A DNA stretch of 64,000 nt from Candidatus Regiella insecticola LSR1. GTDB lineage: Bacteria > Pseudomonadota > Gammaproteobacteria > Enterobacterales > Enterobacteriaceae. Below the pieces are notes generated by a model. It had not been told where the DNA came from. It ran no database searches and saw nothing but the letters and a program-made list of their open reading frames with translations. Both the position numbers and the translations under genes were made by a program. Within the stretch, counting starts at the first letter, position 1. Every line of letters starts with the position of its first letter. Location of the stretch: NCBI RefSeq assembly GCF_000143625.1, contig NZ_GL379589.1:388841-452840 (forward strand). The letters run 5' to 3'. Shown here in pieces: positions 47,468 to 58,080 of this stretch.

Positions 47468-47984
47468 GCACGCTAAGCAAACCCCTGCTGGGACTGATTT
47501 TAGCAGGAGCAACAACAACCGCCATCCTGACGCAATTTTTGCAGGAAAAAGAAGGCAATCGGCTAACGGCTTATCGCGATGGCGCACATGTTTGGACGAT
47601 TTGCCGCGGGGCGACACGAGTCGATGGCCAGAGCCGGTGAAGCCCGGCATGATACTCAGTCGCGAGCAATGTGAGCAAGTTAACCAATTTGAAATGGATA
47701 AGGCGATTGCTTGGGTAGAGCGCCATATCAAAGTGCCGTTAACCGAGGCACAGAAAGCGGGGATTGCTTCGTTTTGTCCGTACAATATTGGCGCCACAAA
47801 ATGCATTGCTTCCACCTTTTATCAAAAACTCAATGCCGGTGACTATCAAGGCGCCTGTGCAGAAATCAAGCGCTGGATTTTCGATGGCGGTAAAGATTGT
47901 CGCCTCCGTGCCAATAATTGTGCCGGTCAAGTGATAAGACGCGCGCAGGAAAGTGAGCTGACCTGTTGGGGGAGGGATGTTTAA
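47464..47984 (+). pseudogene. SAR endolysin (phage lysozyme), frameshifted
   Basis: A P21/APSE-type lysozyme. The N-terminus has a weakly hydrophobic Ala/Gly/Thr-rich signal-anchor-release helix (LLGLILAGATTTAILTQFL), then the catalytic glutamate in EKEGNRLTAYRDG and WTICRGATRVDG. The frame then stops at DGQSR near 47639. The next frame supplies the rest (VKPGMILSREQCEQ, PLTEAQKAGIASFCPYNIG, ending LTCWGRDV). A one-base change near 47620-47635 separates them. About 172 residues if restored. Confidence 0.88.
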
Positions 47985-48008
47985 TCGATTTATTTTTATT
48001 CTGATGAG

Positions 48009-48725
48009 CCCCCCAGTGTCAGTCTAGTTGTCGCCTCTAATTTTCGTTAATGGGAACTAATAAAGAGGCGATATAATCATGGAAAAACCGACGTATTCGG
48101 AAGAGTTTAAAGAGCAGGCGCTGTGTAAGGTTTATCATCGGAATGGGCGTACAATGAAAGCCATTGCGGATGAACTTAACGTGCCGCCGAGGAAGCTAAG
48201 AAGTTGTTTAGCAGAAAGTGAACTCGCCTCTTGGTGCAGGGGGCAGGGTATTTTTGTTCATCACCTGAAGCAATGGCGCGCGGATTTTTGTGACCCGAAG
48301 CGAACACAACGCAGTCCTGCCGGCGCTGAAATACGTGAATTAACGCTAGAAAATAAAAGATTAGCCAGGGAGCTCAGCCGAAAAGAAAAAGCGCTGGCGG
48401 AGGCGGCAGCCTTGCTGATTTTACAAAAAAAGTACGCGGCGCTGTGGGAGGAAGAGGAAAAATGATTATTCCCGAACAGCGCCAGTCTATTATGATGTGG
48501 ATTACTGAAGCAACGCAGGCCGGAGCGCGGCAACAACAGGCTTGTCTCCTGATTGGGCTAAGCACGCGAACCCTACACGCTGGGCAGGTCAAATCCGTCA
48601 GTGGCCGTATGTGAAAGAAGTCCATTTAAATCCACAAAAATCCAGAGAAAAAAAGGTGAAACCAGACGCCAAAAAAGCAGCCTAGGATTTTACATCCTGG
48701 GCGACAACTACATTGACAATTACCG
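48009..48725 (+). mobile_element. IS3-family element, copy 3 (internally deleted)
   Basis: Both IS ends are present (CAGTGTCAGTCTAGTTGTCG at the left and GGCGACAACTACATTGACAA at the right), but only 717 bp lie between them. OrfA is whole; orfB is reduced to its first about 40 codons joined to its last about 32, the junction falling at AACCCTACACGCTGG. It is inserted inside the phage terminase gene, whose 5' part is missing. Confidence 0.92.
48079..48465 (+). CDS. IS3-family transposase OrfA (intact)
   Basis: A 128-residue helix-turn-helix protein. The HTH is around TMKAIADELNVPPRKLRSC, followed by a predicted coiled coil (EIRELTLENKRLARELSRKEKAL) used for OrfA multimerisation in IS3 elements. 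It is the best-preserved orfA in the window and defines the deletion in copy 1. Without a working OrfB downstream it cannot mobilise the element. Confidence 0.88.
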   Translation: MEKPTYSEEFKEQALCKVYHRNGRTMKAIADELNVPPRKLRSCLAESELASWCRGQGIFVHHLKQWRADFCDPKRTQRSPAGAEIRELTLENKRLARELSRKEKALAEAAALLILQKKYAALWEEEEK

Positions 48726-49848
48726 GTGTTTAGCAACGGCGGCTCACTGTACATCAGCACCTCTTTTCGCGGCGGCACCTTGCGTTATTTGCATATTTCT
48801 GAATTCGGTAAGATTTGCGCCGCGTTTCCCGAAAAAGCCCGTGAAATTGTCACCGGCGCCTTTGAAGCGGTGGCGACCAAAGGGGTTGTCACCATTGAAT
48901 CGACTGCCGAGGGGCGGACAGGGTATTTTTTCGATTACTGTCAAACGGCAGAAAAAACCTTACTTAGCAACCGCCCCTTAGGGCAATTGGATTGGAAATT
49001 CTTCTTTTTCCCCTGGTGGAAAAACCCGCAGTATGCCTTGCCGTTGAGTCGTCCGCTGCCGCGACGTTTGCAAACTTATTTTCGCGATGTGCAGGCCAAG
49101 AACAGGATTACCCTGACAGAGGAACAACAAGCCTGGTATCACGCCAAAGCATCGACCCTGGGCGAGGACATGATGCGCGAATACCCATCAATCCCTGCGG
49201 AAGCTTTTCAGCAATCGATTGAAGGCGCCTATTATGCGCATCAGTTTCGTTATCTCTATGAACATCAGCGCATTGGTACCTTACCGGCTAACCCGCACCT
49301 GCCGGTGCACACCTTTTGGGATTTAGGCGTAGGTGATGCCACGGTGATTTGGTTTGTGCGGGAGGTCGGCAGTGAATTTTCACCTGATTGACTATTACCA
49401 AAACAGCGGTGAAGGCTTGCGGCATTACCTGCAAGTGCTAAAAGCACGGGCGTATCCGTATGGCGAACACTGGGCACCGCACGATATTGAGCACCGCGAG
49501 TTTTCCGGCGACGGCAAAACCCGTCGGCAACGGGCTTATGAAGGCTATGTGCTCGACGGTGACATTTACCGCCTCAATTTTAAAGTGGTGCCGCGACTGC
49601 GTATCGATGAAGGCATTGAATCGGTACGGGAAATCCTGCCGCGCTGTGCCTTTGATAGCGTTACTTGTGAGCAGGGGCTAAGTCACCTGGAGCGTTACCG
49701 CAAGGCGTGGGATAACCAGCATGGCTGCTGGAAAGACAAGCCCTTGCACGATGCCAGCTCCCATGCCGCCGATGCTTTTCGCTATTTTGCTGTCGCCAAA
49801 CAGAATTGCCGTCTACGCCGCGGTAAAGTCAGGTCATTACTCATCTAG
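48726..49848 (+). pseudogene. Phage terminase large subunit, 5' deleted and frameshifted
   Basis: The C-terminal part of a P22/APSE-like TerL. The remnant starts at FSNGGSLYISTSFRGGTL right after the IS, includes RYLHISEFGKICAAFPEKAR and the nuclease region FWDLGVGDATVIWF, then breaks near 49370. The next frame continues FHLIDYYQNSGEG to the conserved end DASSHAADAFRYFA. The Walker A part is lost, presumably deleted with the IS insertion, so packaging is impossible. Confidence 0.9.
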
Positions 49849-49860
49849 AGGAGCGTATCA

Positions 49861-50154
49861 TCAAGCTGACAGTGCTTTGAGTACATGGGTCGGATCGTTA
49901 TTAATAGCCCGTAATAACGCTTTCGCCGGGCCTGTCGGTTCACGGCGTCCCTGCTCCCAATTACGTAACGTGCCCACATTAACCGCCAGCAACCGAGCGA
50001 ACCCAATTTGCGTCAAACCGGTGGTTTGCCTAATAGTCTTCACTTTAACATTACTGACAATCGTTTCACGAGACGGGGAGGCATCCCCATCGATGATATC
50101 GTTCATCTGTTTCATGCTGTCGGTCAATCGAGAAAAAAGTTTCTTATCCATCAT
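49861..50154 (-). CDS. HigA-like antitoxin (XRE-family HTH)
   Basis: About 97 residues. The XRE-type helix-turn-helix is IRQTTGLTQIGFARLLAVNVGTLRNWEQGRREP, given here only to show the motif as residues LTQIGFARLL and VGTLRNWEQG. It should bind the operator of its own operon and neutralise the toxin encoded just upstream. ATG at 50154 overlaps the toxin stop (TAATG). Gene order toxin-antitoxin is typical of HigBA. The pair is on the opposite strand from the phage genes. Confidence 0.85.
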   Translation of the reverse strand: MMDKKLFSRLTDSMKQMNDIIDGDASPSRETIVSNVKVKTIRQTTGLTQIGFARLLAVNVGTLRNWEQGRREPTGPAKALLRAINNDPTHVLKALSA

Positions 50155-50465
50155 TACCACCTTTCATTCAGCATACGTAATACTTTTTTTTCATCCGCAC
50201 TTAAGTCGTCTTTGATCCCTTTTTTGTAAATCAGCAACAACCTGATATGAGACACAGCGGCCTTATGATAGTAAATAATTCTGACACCACTGCGCTTACC
50301 TTTACCTTTTGCTGCCCAGCGTACTTTACGCAATCCGCCTGTTTGTGCAATGACATCGGCGACCTCTGGGTTATCCGCAAGCGCCTGCTGTAATGCCCGA
50401 TATTCATCGTCGCTCAGTAAGGCACGACAATCTTCCGTAAAAATAGCGGTTTCAATAAAAATCAT
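50154..50465 (-). CDS. HigB-like toxin (RelE/ParE superfamily)
   Basis: A 103-residue toxin of the RelE-like HigB2 type, expected to cleave mRNA on the ribosome. Seen are the N-terminal FIETAIFTEDCRALLSDDEY, the basic core GGLRKVRWAAKGKGKRSGVR, IIYYHKAA and the LLLIYKKGIKDDLS strand-helix. It appears intact. It lies between the terminase and portal remnants, so it is probably a moron inserted in the prophage. Confidence 0.87.
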   Translation of the reverse strand: MIFIETAIFTEDCRALLSDDEYRALQQALADNPEVADVIAQTGGLRKVRWAAKGKGKRSGVRIIYYHKAAVSHIRLLLIYKKGIKDDLSADEKKVLRMLNERW

Positions 50466-50553
50466 CGTTTATACGTCATTGTTGTACATTAAACACAGTG
50501 TACAGATTACCATCACGACGTCAAGGGTGATTGACTTCTCTCGGAGCATTATC

Positions 50554-51932
50554 ATGCCAGATATTTCCACCCCCCATCTCGACTATAGCAAGCTGACTGA
50601 AGCCTGGGACATTAACGATGCCCTGATGGGAGGCACCTTATTTCTGCGGCAACAGGGTGAGCGCTATTTACCGCGTTGGCCTCATGAAGATAAACACCGC
50701 TACCAACAACGTCTCTCCGTCGCCACTCTCCTGCCGGCTTACGAGGAAACGCTGAAAAATAACCTGGGGCGGGTGTTTTCTGAGCCGACACAATTAAGTG
50801 AGACTACGCCCGCGGTGATAGTCGATTACTGCCATAATATGGATTTGCAGGGCAACCGGCTGGATGTGTGGGCACAGGCGTATTTTAGCCTGGCGCTGCA
50901 ATACGGCGTGGCGCATGCGTTGGTTGATTATCCCCGCGTGGAGGCGTTGAAAACCCGTGCTGAGGAAAAAGCCTGCGGGGCTCGCCCGTATGCGGTGTTG
51001 ATTAATCCGCGTCAGGTGATTGGCTGGCAATCGCGCCATTCAGGGGGACAGTGTCAATTGACGGAACTGCGCATCAAAGAACAAATTGTGGTCGAGACTG
51101 CCCCCTATCACCCGCAGAAAATCGAACAAATTCGCAAATTGACCCCCGGGCGGGTTGAACTCTACCGTAAAATGACACAGGCAGACGGCGTGGAACGCTG
51201 GAGGCTGCATGATAGCTGGGTTACCTCCTGCCCGGTTATCCCGCTGGTCACGTTGTACAGCAAACGCACCGGGTTTATGTGCGGTGCCCCGCCGCTACTC
51301 AATCTGGCGTTACTCAATATCAAACATTGGCAAAGTCAGAGTGAGCAAGACAATATTTTACATGTTGCGCGGGTGCCCATTCTCAATGTGTTTGGTCTTG
51401 AGGAAGGCGAAACCTTGGCCATTGGCGCCGCCAGTGCCCTGCATTTCACTGACCGTACCCGGCAGGGCAACGCTTACACCGAACATTCGGGCGCAGCGGT
51501 GGGCGCAGGAAAAGCCGCCTTGAGCGATTTGGTCGAGCAGATGCGGCAAGCCGGGGGCAAACTGCTGCGTTGTCAAAATAGCAGTACTAAAACGATTGAC
51601 CAGGTGAGTGAAGAACGCCTGCAAGCGCACTCGCCGCTCTATACCTTATCGAATTCACTGGAAGATGCCTTAGATAACATTTTGCAATTGATGGCCGACT
51701 GGGTCGGTGAAAAAGACGGCGGCAAGGTGGATATTCGTACCGAACTTGAAACCGCTCAGCAAAGCGTCAATGCCCCGGCCGCCTTAGCGATACAAAAGCC
51801 CTGCGGCAAGGGGGTGATATTCGTCAGGTGGATGCGATACGCGCTTTACAGTCGTTGAATATTATCGATGCCGATGCCAATCCGGACAGGGTGTGTGATG
51901 AACTTAACAATTTGCCACTGGATTTACTGTAA
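50554..51932 (+). pseudogene. Phage portal protein (DUF4055 type), late frameshift
   Basis: The frame from ATG 50554, with GGAG eight bases upstream, runs as a DUF4055/APSE-type portal-like protein (PAYEETLKNNLGRVFSEP, ARPYAVLINPRQVIGWQ, LNIKHWQSQSEQDNILH). At GGGGG around 51810 the frame shifts and ends at 51858; the next frame gives QGGDIRQVDAIRALQSLNII and finishes NLPLDLL at 51932. About 459 residues if restored. It would sit at the capsid vertex; it is non-functional only in its last 40 residues. Confidence 0.8.
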
Positions 51933-52026
51933 CGTTCTCGTGTAATCGTGAGGTTACTCGCAGGCTGTATAGAAACACCCCGTTATCTTCATTCCATCAA
52001 ACCGGTTTTTCTATTAAGGGGTTACC

Positions 52027-52575
52027 ATGTCCACAGTCAACCAACGTCTGCGTGATGAAGCCCTGGCGCACAGTCTGTTTCAATCGCGCTATGCCCGCGG
52101 TGTTGCCAGAAAAATAGTCGCCATACTCAACAAAAGTGATGCTGAATTAATCGCCCGACTGCGGGTTGCACTGGATAAAGTCAATCCACATTATATTGAA
52201 GTAAAACAGTTAGCCCACTTATTAGCCAGCGTCCAGGCGGTGAATCAGCAGGCGATGACGGCGATGTTTGTCTCACTCAGTGAGGAATTATTGGCCTTTG
52301 CCGAGCACGAAACCGGTTATCACTACCGCCTTTTTGATTCCCTGCTACCGGATGTGGTGCTGGCACGCTATCCGTTAGCGATTATCACGCCAGAACAGGT
52401 TTACGCCGCGGCAATGGCACAGCCCTTTCAAGGGCGTTTACTGCATGATTGGGTCAGCCATCTGGCAACGGATCGCGTGAGCCGTATTAATCATGCAGTA
52501 AAGCACGGGTCTCTCTTGGGGGATAGCGTCGAGCACATTACCCGCAAGGTACGGGGCAGTCGCGCAAAACATTAG
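52027..52575 (+). pseudogene. Phage head-morphogenesis protein, cut by IS5 insertion
   Basis: 182 residues remain. The N-terminal half is helical (NQRLRDEALAHSLFQSRYAR), followed by VYAAAMAQPFQGRLLHDWVSHLA, typical of the SPP1 gp7/Mu F-type minor head protein that binds the portal. The frame ends within a few bases of the IS5 left end, so the C-terminal domain is missing. It follows the portal gene in normal order. Confidence 0.7.
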
Positions 52576-53486
52576 ACCTCTTCGGAAACTAGCATTCATG
52601 AGGAATTTTGGTAAAACACTCCTGAACAAGGAGCCGCCATGAAATATGAAGTAATAAAAGTACTGGAAGAGGAAAAATTTCGTCGCTTAACGGGTGTTAA
52701 ACGCAGTACATTTGAAAAGATGATAAAGATATTGAATGAAGCAGATAAGAGTAAGCAAGGGAAAGGAGGTCGGAAACCCAAGCGGGGTTTAGAAGAGCGC
52801 TTATTAATGGCACTGGAGTATATACGAGAATATCGCACTTATTTTCATGTCAGCCAAAGCTATGGCGTGAGTGAGAGCACATGCTATGAAACGATTAAAT
52901 GGATAGAGAATACGCTAATAAAGCATCCTGATTTTGCCCTACCTGGACGCAAAGCTGTATTAAAAAGGGATAGGGAGTATGAGCTGGTTCTTATTGATGC
53001 CACAGAAACGCCGATTGAACGTCCCCAAAAAAACAAAAGCCGTTTTACTCAGGAAAAAAGAAACGACACACCTTAAAAACACAAGTGCTCGTTGATAAAA
53101 AAAGTAAAGCAGTCATCTGTACAAGCTTTACGAATGGGAGGCGCCATGATTTTAGGTTGTTTAAGGAGTCTGGTGTGCGAATACATCCTGACATCAAAAC
53201 AGTTACCGATACAGGTTACCAAGGGCTTGGCAAGATTCATTCAAACTCGGCGTTGCCTAAGAAAAAGACAAAGAAAAATCCCTTAACAAAAGAAGATAAA
53301 CGCAACAATCGTGCGTTATCAAGCCAGCGTGTATTAAACGAACATGTCATTGGTATGATTAAAAGATTTAAAATTGTATCAGACCGTTATCGAAACAGGC
53401 GAAAACGTTTTGGATTAAGATTTAATCTGATTGCTGCAATTTATAATATGGAAATTAGATAAATGATAGTTTCCGAAGAGGTCTAG
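52573..53486 (+). mobile_element. IS5-family insertion sequence (IS427-like)
   Basis: The inverted repeats AGACCTCTTCGGAAACT and AGTTTCCGAAGAGGTCT enclose two overlapping transposase frames; total about 914 bp. A TA-type target duplication is likely (TTAG/CTAG). It separates the phage head gene from an IS3 fragment, so it inserted into an older IS3 copy. It looks structurally complete. Confidence 0.9.
52639..53462 (+). CDS. IS5-family transposase, two frames joined by -1 frameshift
   Basis: Frame 1 (52639-53076) carries the N-terminal domain and the first catalytic Asp in LVLIDATETPIERP. Frame 2 (to 53462) carries the second Asp in TVTDTGYQG and the Glu in LNEHVIGMIKRFK. The frames meet at a GGAAAAAAGAAA tract that includes A-AAA-AAG, a classical -1 slippery heptamer, used by IS427-group elements to make the fused DDE transposase. 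I therefore read this as an active gene, not a broken one. Confidence 0.85.
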
Positions 53487-53666
53487 TGTATGAAAAGGCA
53501 CGCGCTGCAAACCCTACACGCTGGGCAGGTCAAATCCGTCAGTGGCCGTATGTGAAAGAAGTCCATTTAAATCCACAAAAATCCAGAGAAAAAAAGGTGA
53601 AACCAGACGCCAAAAAAGCAGCCTAGGATTTTACATCCTGGGCGACAACTACATTGACAATTACCG
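53487..53666 (+). mobile_element. IS3-family remnant, copy 4
   Basis: The last about 180 bases of the element, from VYEKARAANPTRW of orfB to the terminal GACAATTACCG. The IS5 element adjoins its left side. Its right end joins directly into the Ig-repeat gene, whose 5' end is lost. Confidence 0.92.
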
Positions 53667-56600
53667 TCACCAAAGAAACGATACTTACCTTCACTGGTAT
53701 TGCAGAAAAAAATGCCATAGTAGCGATTTTTATCGACGGAGAAAGAAAAGGAGAGACCACGGCGGGAGAAAATGGCAAATGGGAATGGAGGATGGCAGAA
53801 GAGGACGCCCTCGGGCATGGAGAATACGATATCACGGCTCAAGCTAAAGATCGCGCCGGTAACAAAAGTGAAATAACGCAAGCTATCAAGTTGCAGATAG
53901 ACACCGAGCTAGCCAAACCAAAGATCACACTGGTTCATTCCCCAGACACTGAGCCAGACGTTCAGAATCATCTTACTAATAAGAGGCCTGTTACCTTTAC
54001 GTTGAATAATATTGATAAGGATGTGACCTATATTGGTATTACTATCAAAAATAATAGGGGTAGTGGCGAAAAAACGATCGAGGTAAGAAAAACGGGAACA
54101 GTCTGGGAGGTATTATCAAATGGATCAGTAATAAAAAATGTTGATCTTCCTATTAAATATGAAAACGGTCTCTGGATTTTTACCACGAAAGATAACCCGC
54201 TGCTCGATGGAGAATATACCTTCAGCGTCATGGTCAAAGATCTGGCTGCTAACGAAAAAACCTCTGACTTACTCGAGGTTGAAGTTGATACCCAGCCCCC
54301 CAAGGCACCGAGTATTGCATTGCATGAAGATAGTCACACTGGGCTCGGGCATTTTAAGCAACAGAATATCACTAACGCCAAGCCGCCTCAGTTTAGACTA
54401 AAGGATATTGCTGAAGATGTGACCCGTATCCTGATTAAGATGGGTGATAGCACAATTAATGCAAGCAGAAAGGGGTCGAATGCCTCGTGGGTTCTTGACC
54501 CGTCAAAGGCATCATTAATAAAAGATCAACATAATACAGGCGATTGGATTTTAACCCCAGGACAAGCATTGAGTCATGGCAATCACGAGATCACGGTAGA
54601 AGCACGTGATAGAGCCGGTAATAAAAGCGACTCGTCAGACACACTGACGATAGAAGTTGACATCCAGCCCCCGCCCATTCCGAAGATTGAAATGGATGGC
54701 GAAAGTTACAGCAATGGTGTCAACGATGATAATGCCACGAAAAAACAACAACCCCGGTTCAATCTGATATGTGTTGATGGGGAGGTAGAGCGCCTGACAC
54801 TGACTGTTTTTAACAAAAAGGGGGATAATGTAGCGAATGTAACAATAAATAAAGATGCTCAGGGGCAGTGGGTTTTATCCAACGACGCTTTTACAAAAGA
54901 TGAACAGGGTAATTTGACTTTCACCCCAAAGAAGGGGTGGGCTGATGACAATTATACCGTCAAGGTGGAAGTGTGGGATAAGGCAAATAACTCAGCCAAT
55001 GCTCAAGATCTGAAAATGCAGGTCGACACTGTTGCCCCTGACGCGGCGACTATCGTACTGGATAGCAATGATGGATTGGAGGGCTATAAGAACGAAAATC
55101 TTACCCGTCAAAAAACACCCTCCTTCACCATTAATGTTGCGAACGATGTCGATAGTGTGGAAGTCAGTTTGGATGGTGGTAAGAGCTGGATCACCCTCGA
55201 AAAACAAAATAAAACGAGTAGTTTAACCTATATCACCCCTGAACTGGCTGAAAGAACACATAAGCTAAAAGTCAGAGTGAAAGATAAAGCAGGTAATGTC
55301 AATGATTCAGCGGAACTGAGCTTTACCCTTGACCTAACCCCCCCCGGCTCCTCCAACCATTAAGATGGACAGTACGTCTGAAAATGACACTGGGGTAAGT
55401 GCAGATGATCGCCTCACTAAAAACCAGCGCCCCACCTTTACGTTAAGTAATATCGATAATAGTGATGTGGTTGCCGTCGAGGTACACATATCACACACAA
55501 TCCCTGGTGGAAACACACCGAAAATATCTACGGTTAATGCAACAAAAAATAATAAGGGTCAATGGACTTTCCAACCGAAACAAAACTGGGAGGATGGAAC
55601 CTACCAGCTTACCGTGGTGGCACTGGATAAAGTCGGTAACAAAAGTAAAAGTGATAAGAATGAGAACTCAAAGGTTAAGGTAGAGATAGATACCATATTA
55701 ACCCTCAAAGTAGAGATGGATACGGCGAAAGAGAACGATACCGGTATATCCAATACTGACCGCCTGACAAACAATCCAAAACCCAAATTTAACCTGAAGT
55801 TTGATAAGGACTTGGTGGAGCTCACTATCAGTATCATTGATAGTAATGGCCAGCCAGTGGGGACGCCGAAAGTTATCAAGGAACGCTTAAAAAATGGCGA
55901 ATTGCCCTTCTCCCCTGATCAGGATTTATTAGACGGTAAATATACCATCAAGCTGGATGCCGTAGATAAGGCAGGGAATAAGACCGGCGATCAATCGGGC
56001 GATAAAAAGCCGATCACCCTGAGCTTTGAGATTGATACCTATACGAAAAAGCCTACCATTGAGCTGGTAGAGCCTCACCCTGACCATGGCAATAACACCG
56101 CTAAAAGTCTCAAACCTAAATTTAAAGGGACGGCAGAGCCGGGGGCGAAAGTCACTTTTTGGGCGGGCGGTCAGGAAATTGATTTTATTAAAGCCGTCCC
56201 TGATTCAGGGAACAGGGAATGGCAACCGCAGGTGCCTTTTAAGAACGATAGTACCGTCTCGCTTATTGTGAAAGTGATCGATAAAGCCGGTAATACCCGT
56301 GATAAAAACAAAAGTGCAGCCGAGGAAACATTCCAGCTTACTATCCCCGTTCTCGAGGTTTTCCCTCCTACTGTTGAGCTGGATGCCAGTTCAGACAGTG
56401 GCGCGAAAGGTGATTTTATTACCAAGGAAACCAAACCCGTATTGGTGATTACCGCGTCACCGAATACCGACGTTACCGTGAAAGTCGGGAATAAAAATTA
56501 TGAAAACGTCAAAACCGATAATGAAGGCAAGGCCACATTAACCCTCGATAATCTCGATTTAGAAGGAGGTCAGTTTACACATAAATTCCCCGTTGAGGTT

Positions 56601-56716
56601 TCAATCATCAATCGCTGGACAACAAATCGTTGTTCGCTGAAGACAAAACCTTAGTGGTTAGTACTGGTGTCGATACAAAACAGTGGGAGATACAAATAGA
56701 AGACCTGCAAGAAGGG

Positions 56717-56869
56717 CAGGGCGGGATTCCACTTTGTATTTTTTGTTATCAATAAGATCAATATTTAAGCATTTCGCAGACGAAATTTTCTCATATGTTT
56801 AATTAATATACACAAATTGTGTGTTTTATAATCTAAAATTGATTAATTAATGAGTTAGATCCCGCCCTG
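56717..56869 (+). mobile_element. 153-bp MITE, ISAs1-like ends, copy A
   Basis: Terminal inverted repeats CAGGGCGGGATTC and GATCCCGCCCTG, and a perfect 10-bp target duplication GCAAGAAGGG on both sides (56707-56716 and 56870-56879). The interior is AT-rich with no coding capacity. CAGGGC-type ends and 8-10 bp duplications fit the ISAs1 family. Confidence 0.92.
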
Positions 56870-57927
56870 GCAAGAAGGGGGCTATATCAATACCGCCACA
56901 CCTAATATCTTTGGAACAGGTGAAGTTGATGCCAAGGTAAAAGTTTTTATCAATAACCAGCAGGTGGGCGATGAAATTACTATTTCGGAAAACGGGGGAT
57001 GGCAGATTAAGCTACCTAAACTCGGTAAAGATGGCGAATATAATTTGAGCATTAAGGTAACGAATGTAGCCGGTCACGAAAAAACCATTGATTTTAAAAA
57101 TACACTGATCCTCGATTCCGTAATTGAGGTGCCAACCATAGCGCTGGATAGCGGTAGCAATACGGGTCTTAAAAATCAAGATCAACATCCTGAATTGATT
57201 AAAAATCCAACGACACAAACCAGAAAACCTAGATTGGTCGGTACAGCGGAAGCAGGCTCCAAAGTGAGTTTATACAAAGATGACGATAACATGAAGGGTG
57301 AGCCGTTTGCCGTTATTTATGCAGATACAGCGGGTAAGTGGGAATATAACTACCCCGATGCGCTTCGTGATGATCAATACTCTTTTGTTGTGACGTCAGA
57401 AGATAAAGCTAAGAATACCGCAACATCGATGTATTTAAGGGTGAAGATTGATAATGAAACTTTTATTGAGGCACCAAAGCTCACTAACGATGATGGCAAG
57501 TGGCATACTGATAAAATCATTCAACATAACCATCCCTCTTTTTACTTAAGAGGCGAACTCCATCAAAAGGTAAAAATATATCTTGGTAAGGAGTTATTAG
57601 GCACTGTGGTGCTCGATAAGCGAGATAAAGTTTATAAACTCCCAAAACCGCTAAAAGATGGCACCTATACTCTCCGTTATGAAATCGAGGATCTCGCAGG
57701 AAATACAGCGACATCTGCATTGAAATTCACCTTTGATACCGTGAATAACACGCCAGTGGAGCTGACAACGGTTGAAGGGGCGATTGAAACGGAAGGCAAA
57801 AAATATGTTAGTGATATTGAAAAGGGTGTGATGCTAACAGGTACCGCCGAACGCAATAGTTACATAACAATGCAAATTAACGGCTTTACGGTTACTCAGA
57901 ACCCTGGAGAAAAGGTTGGCAATAACT

Positions 57928-58080
57928 CAGGGCGGGATCCAACTCATTAATTAATCAATTTTAGATTATAAAACACACAATTTGTGTATATTAATTAAAC
58001 ATATGAGAAAATTTCGCCTGCGAAATGCTTAAATATTGATCTTATTGATGACAAAAAATACAAAGTGGAATCCCGCCCTG
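57928..58080 (-). mobile_element. 153-bp MITE, ISAs1-like ends, copy B (inverted)
   Basis: The reverse complement of copy A at the same length, with three differences that I count. Flanks GGCAATAACT and GGCAATAACG form a 10-bp duplication with one mismatch. It is inserted in the same gene, 1.06 kb from copy A. Confidence 0.92.
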
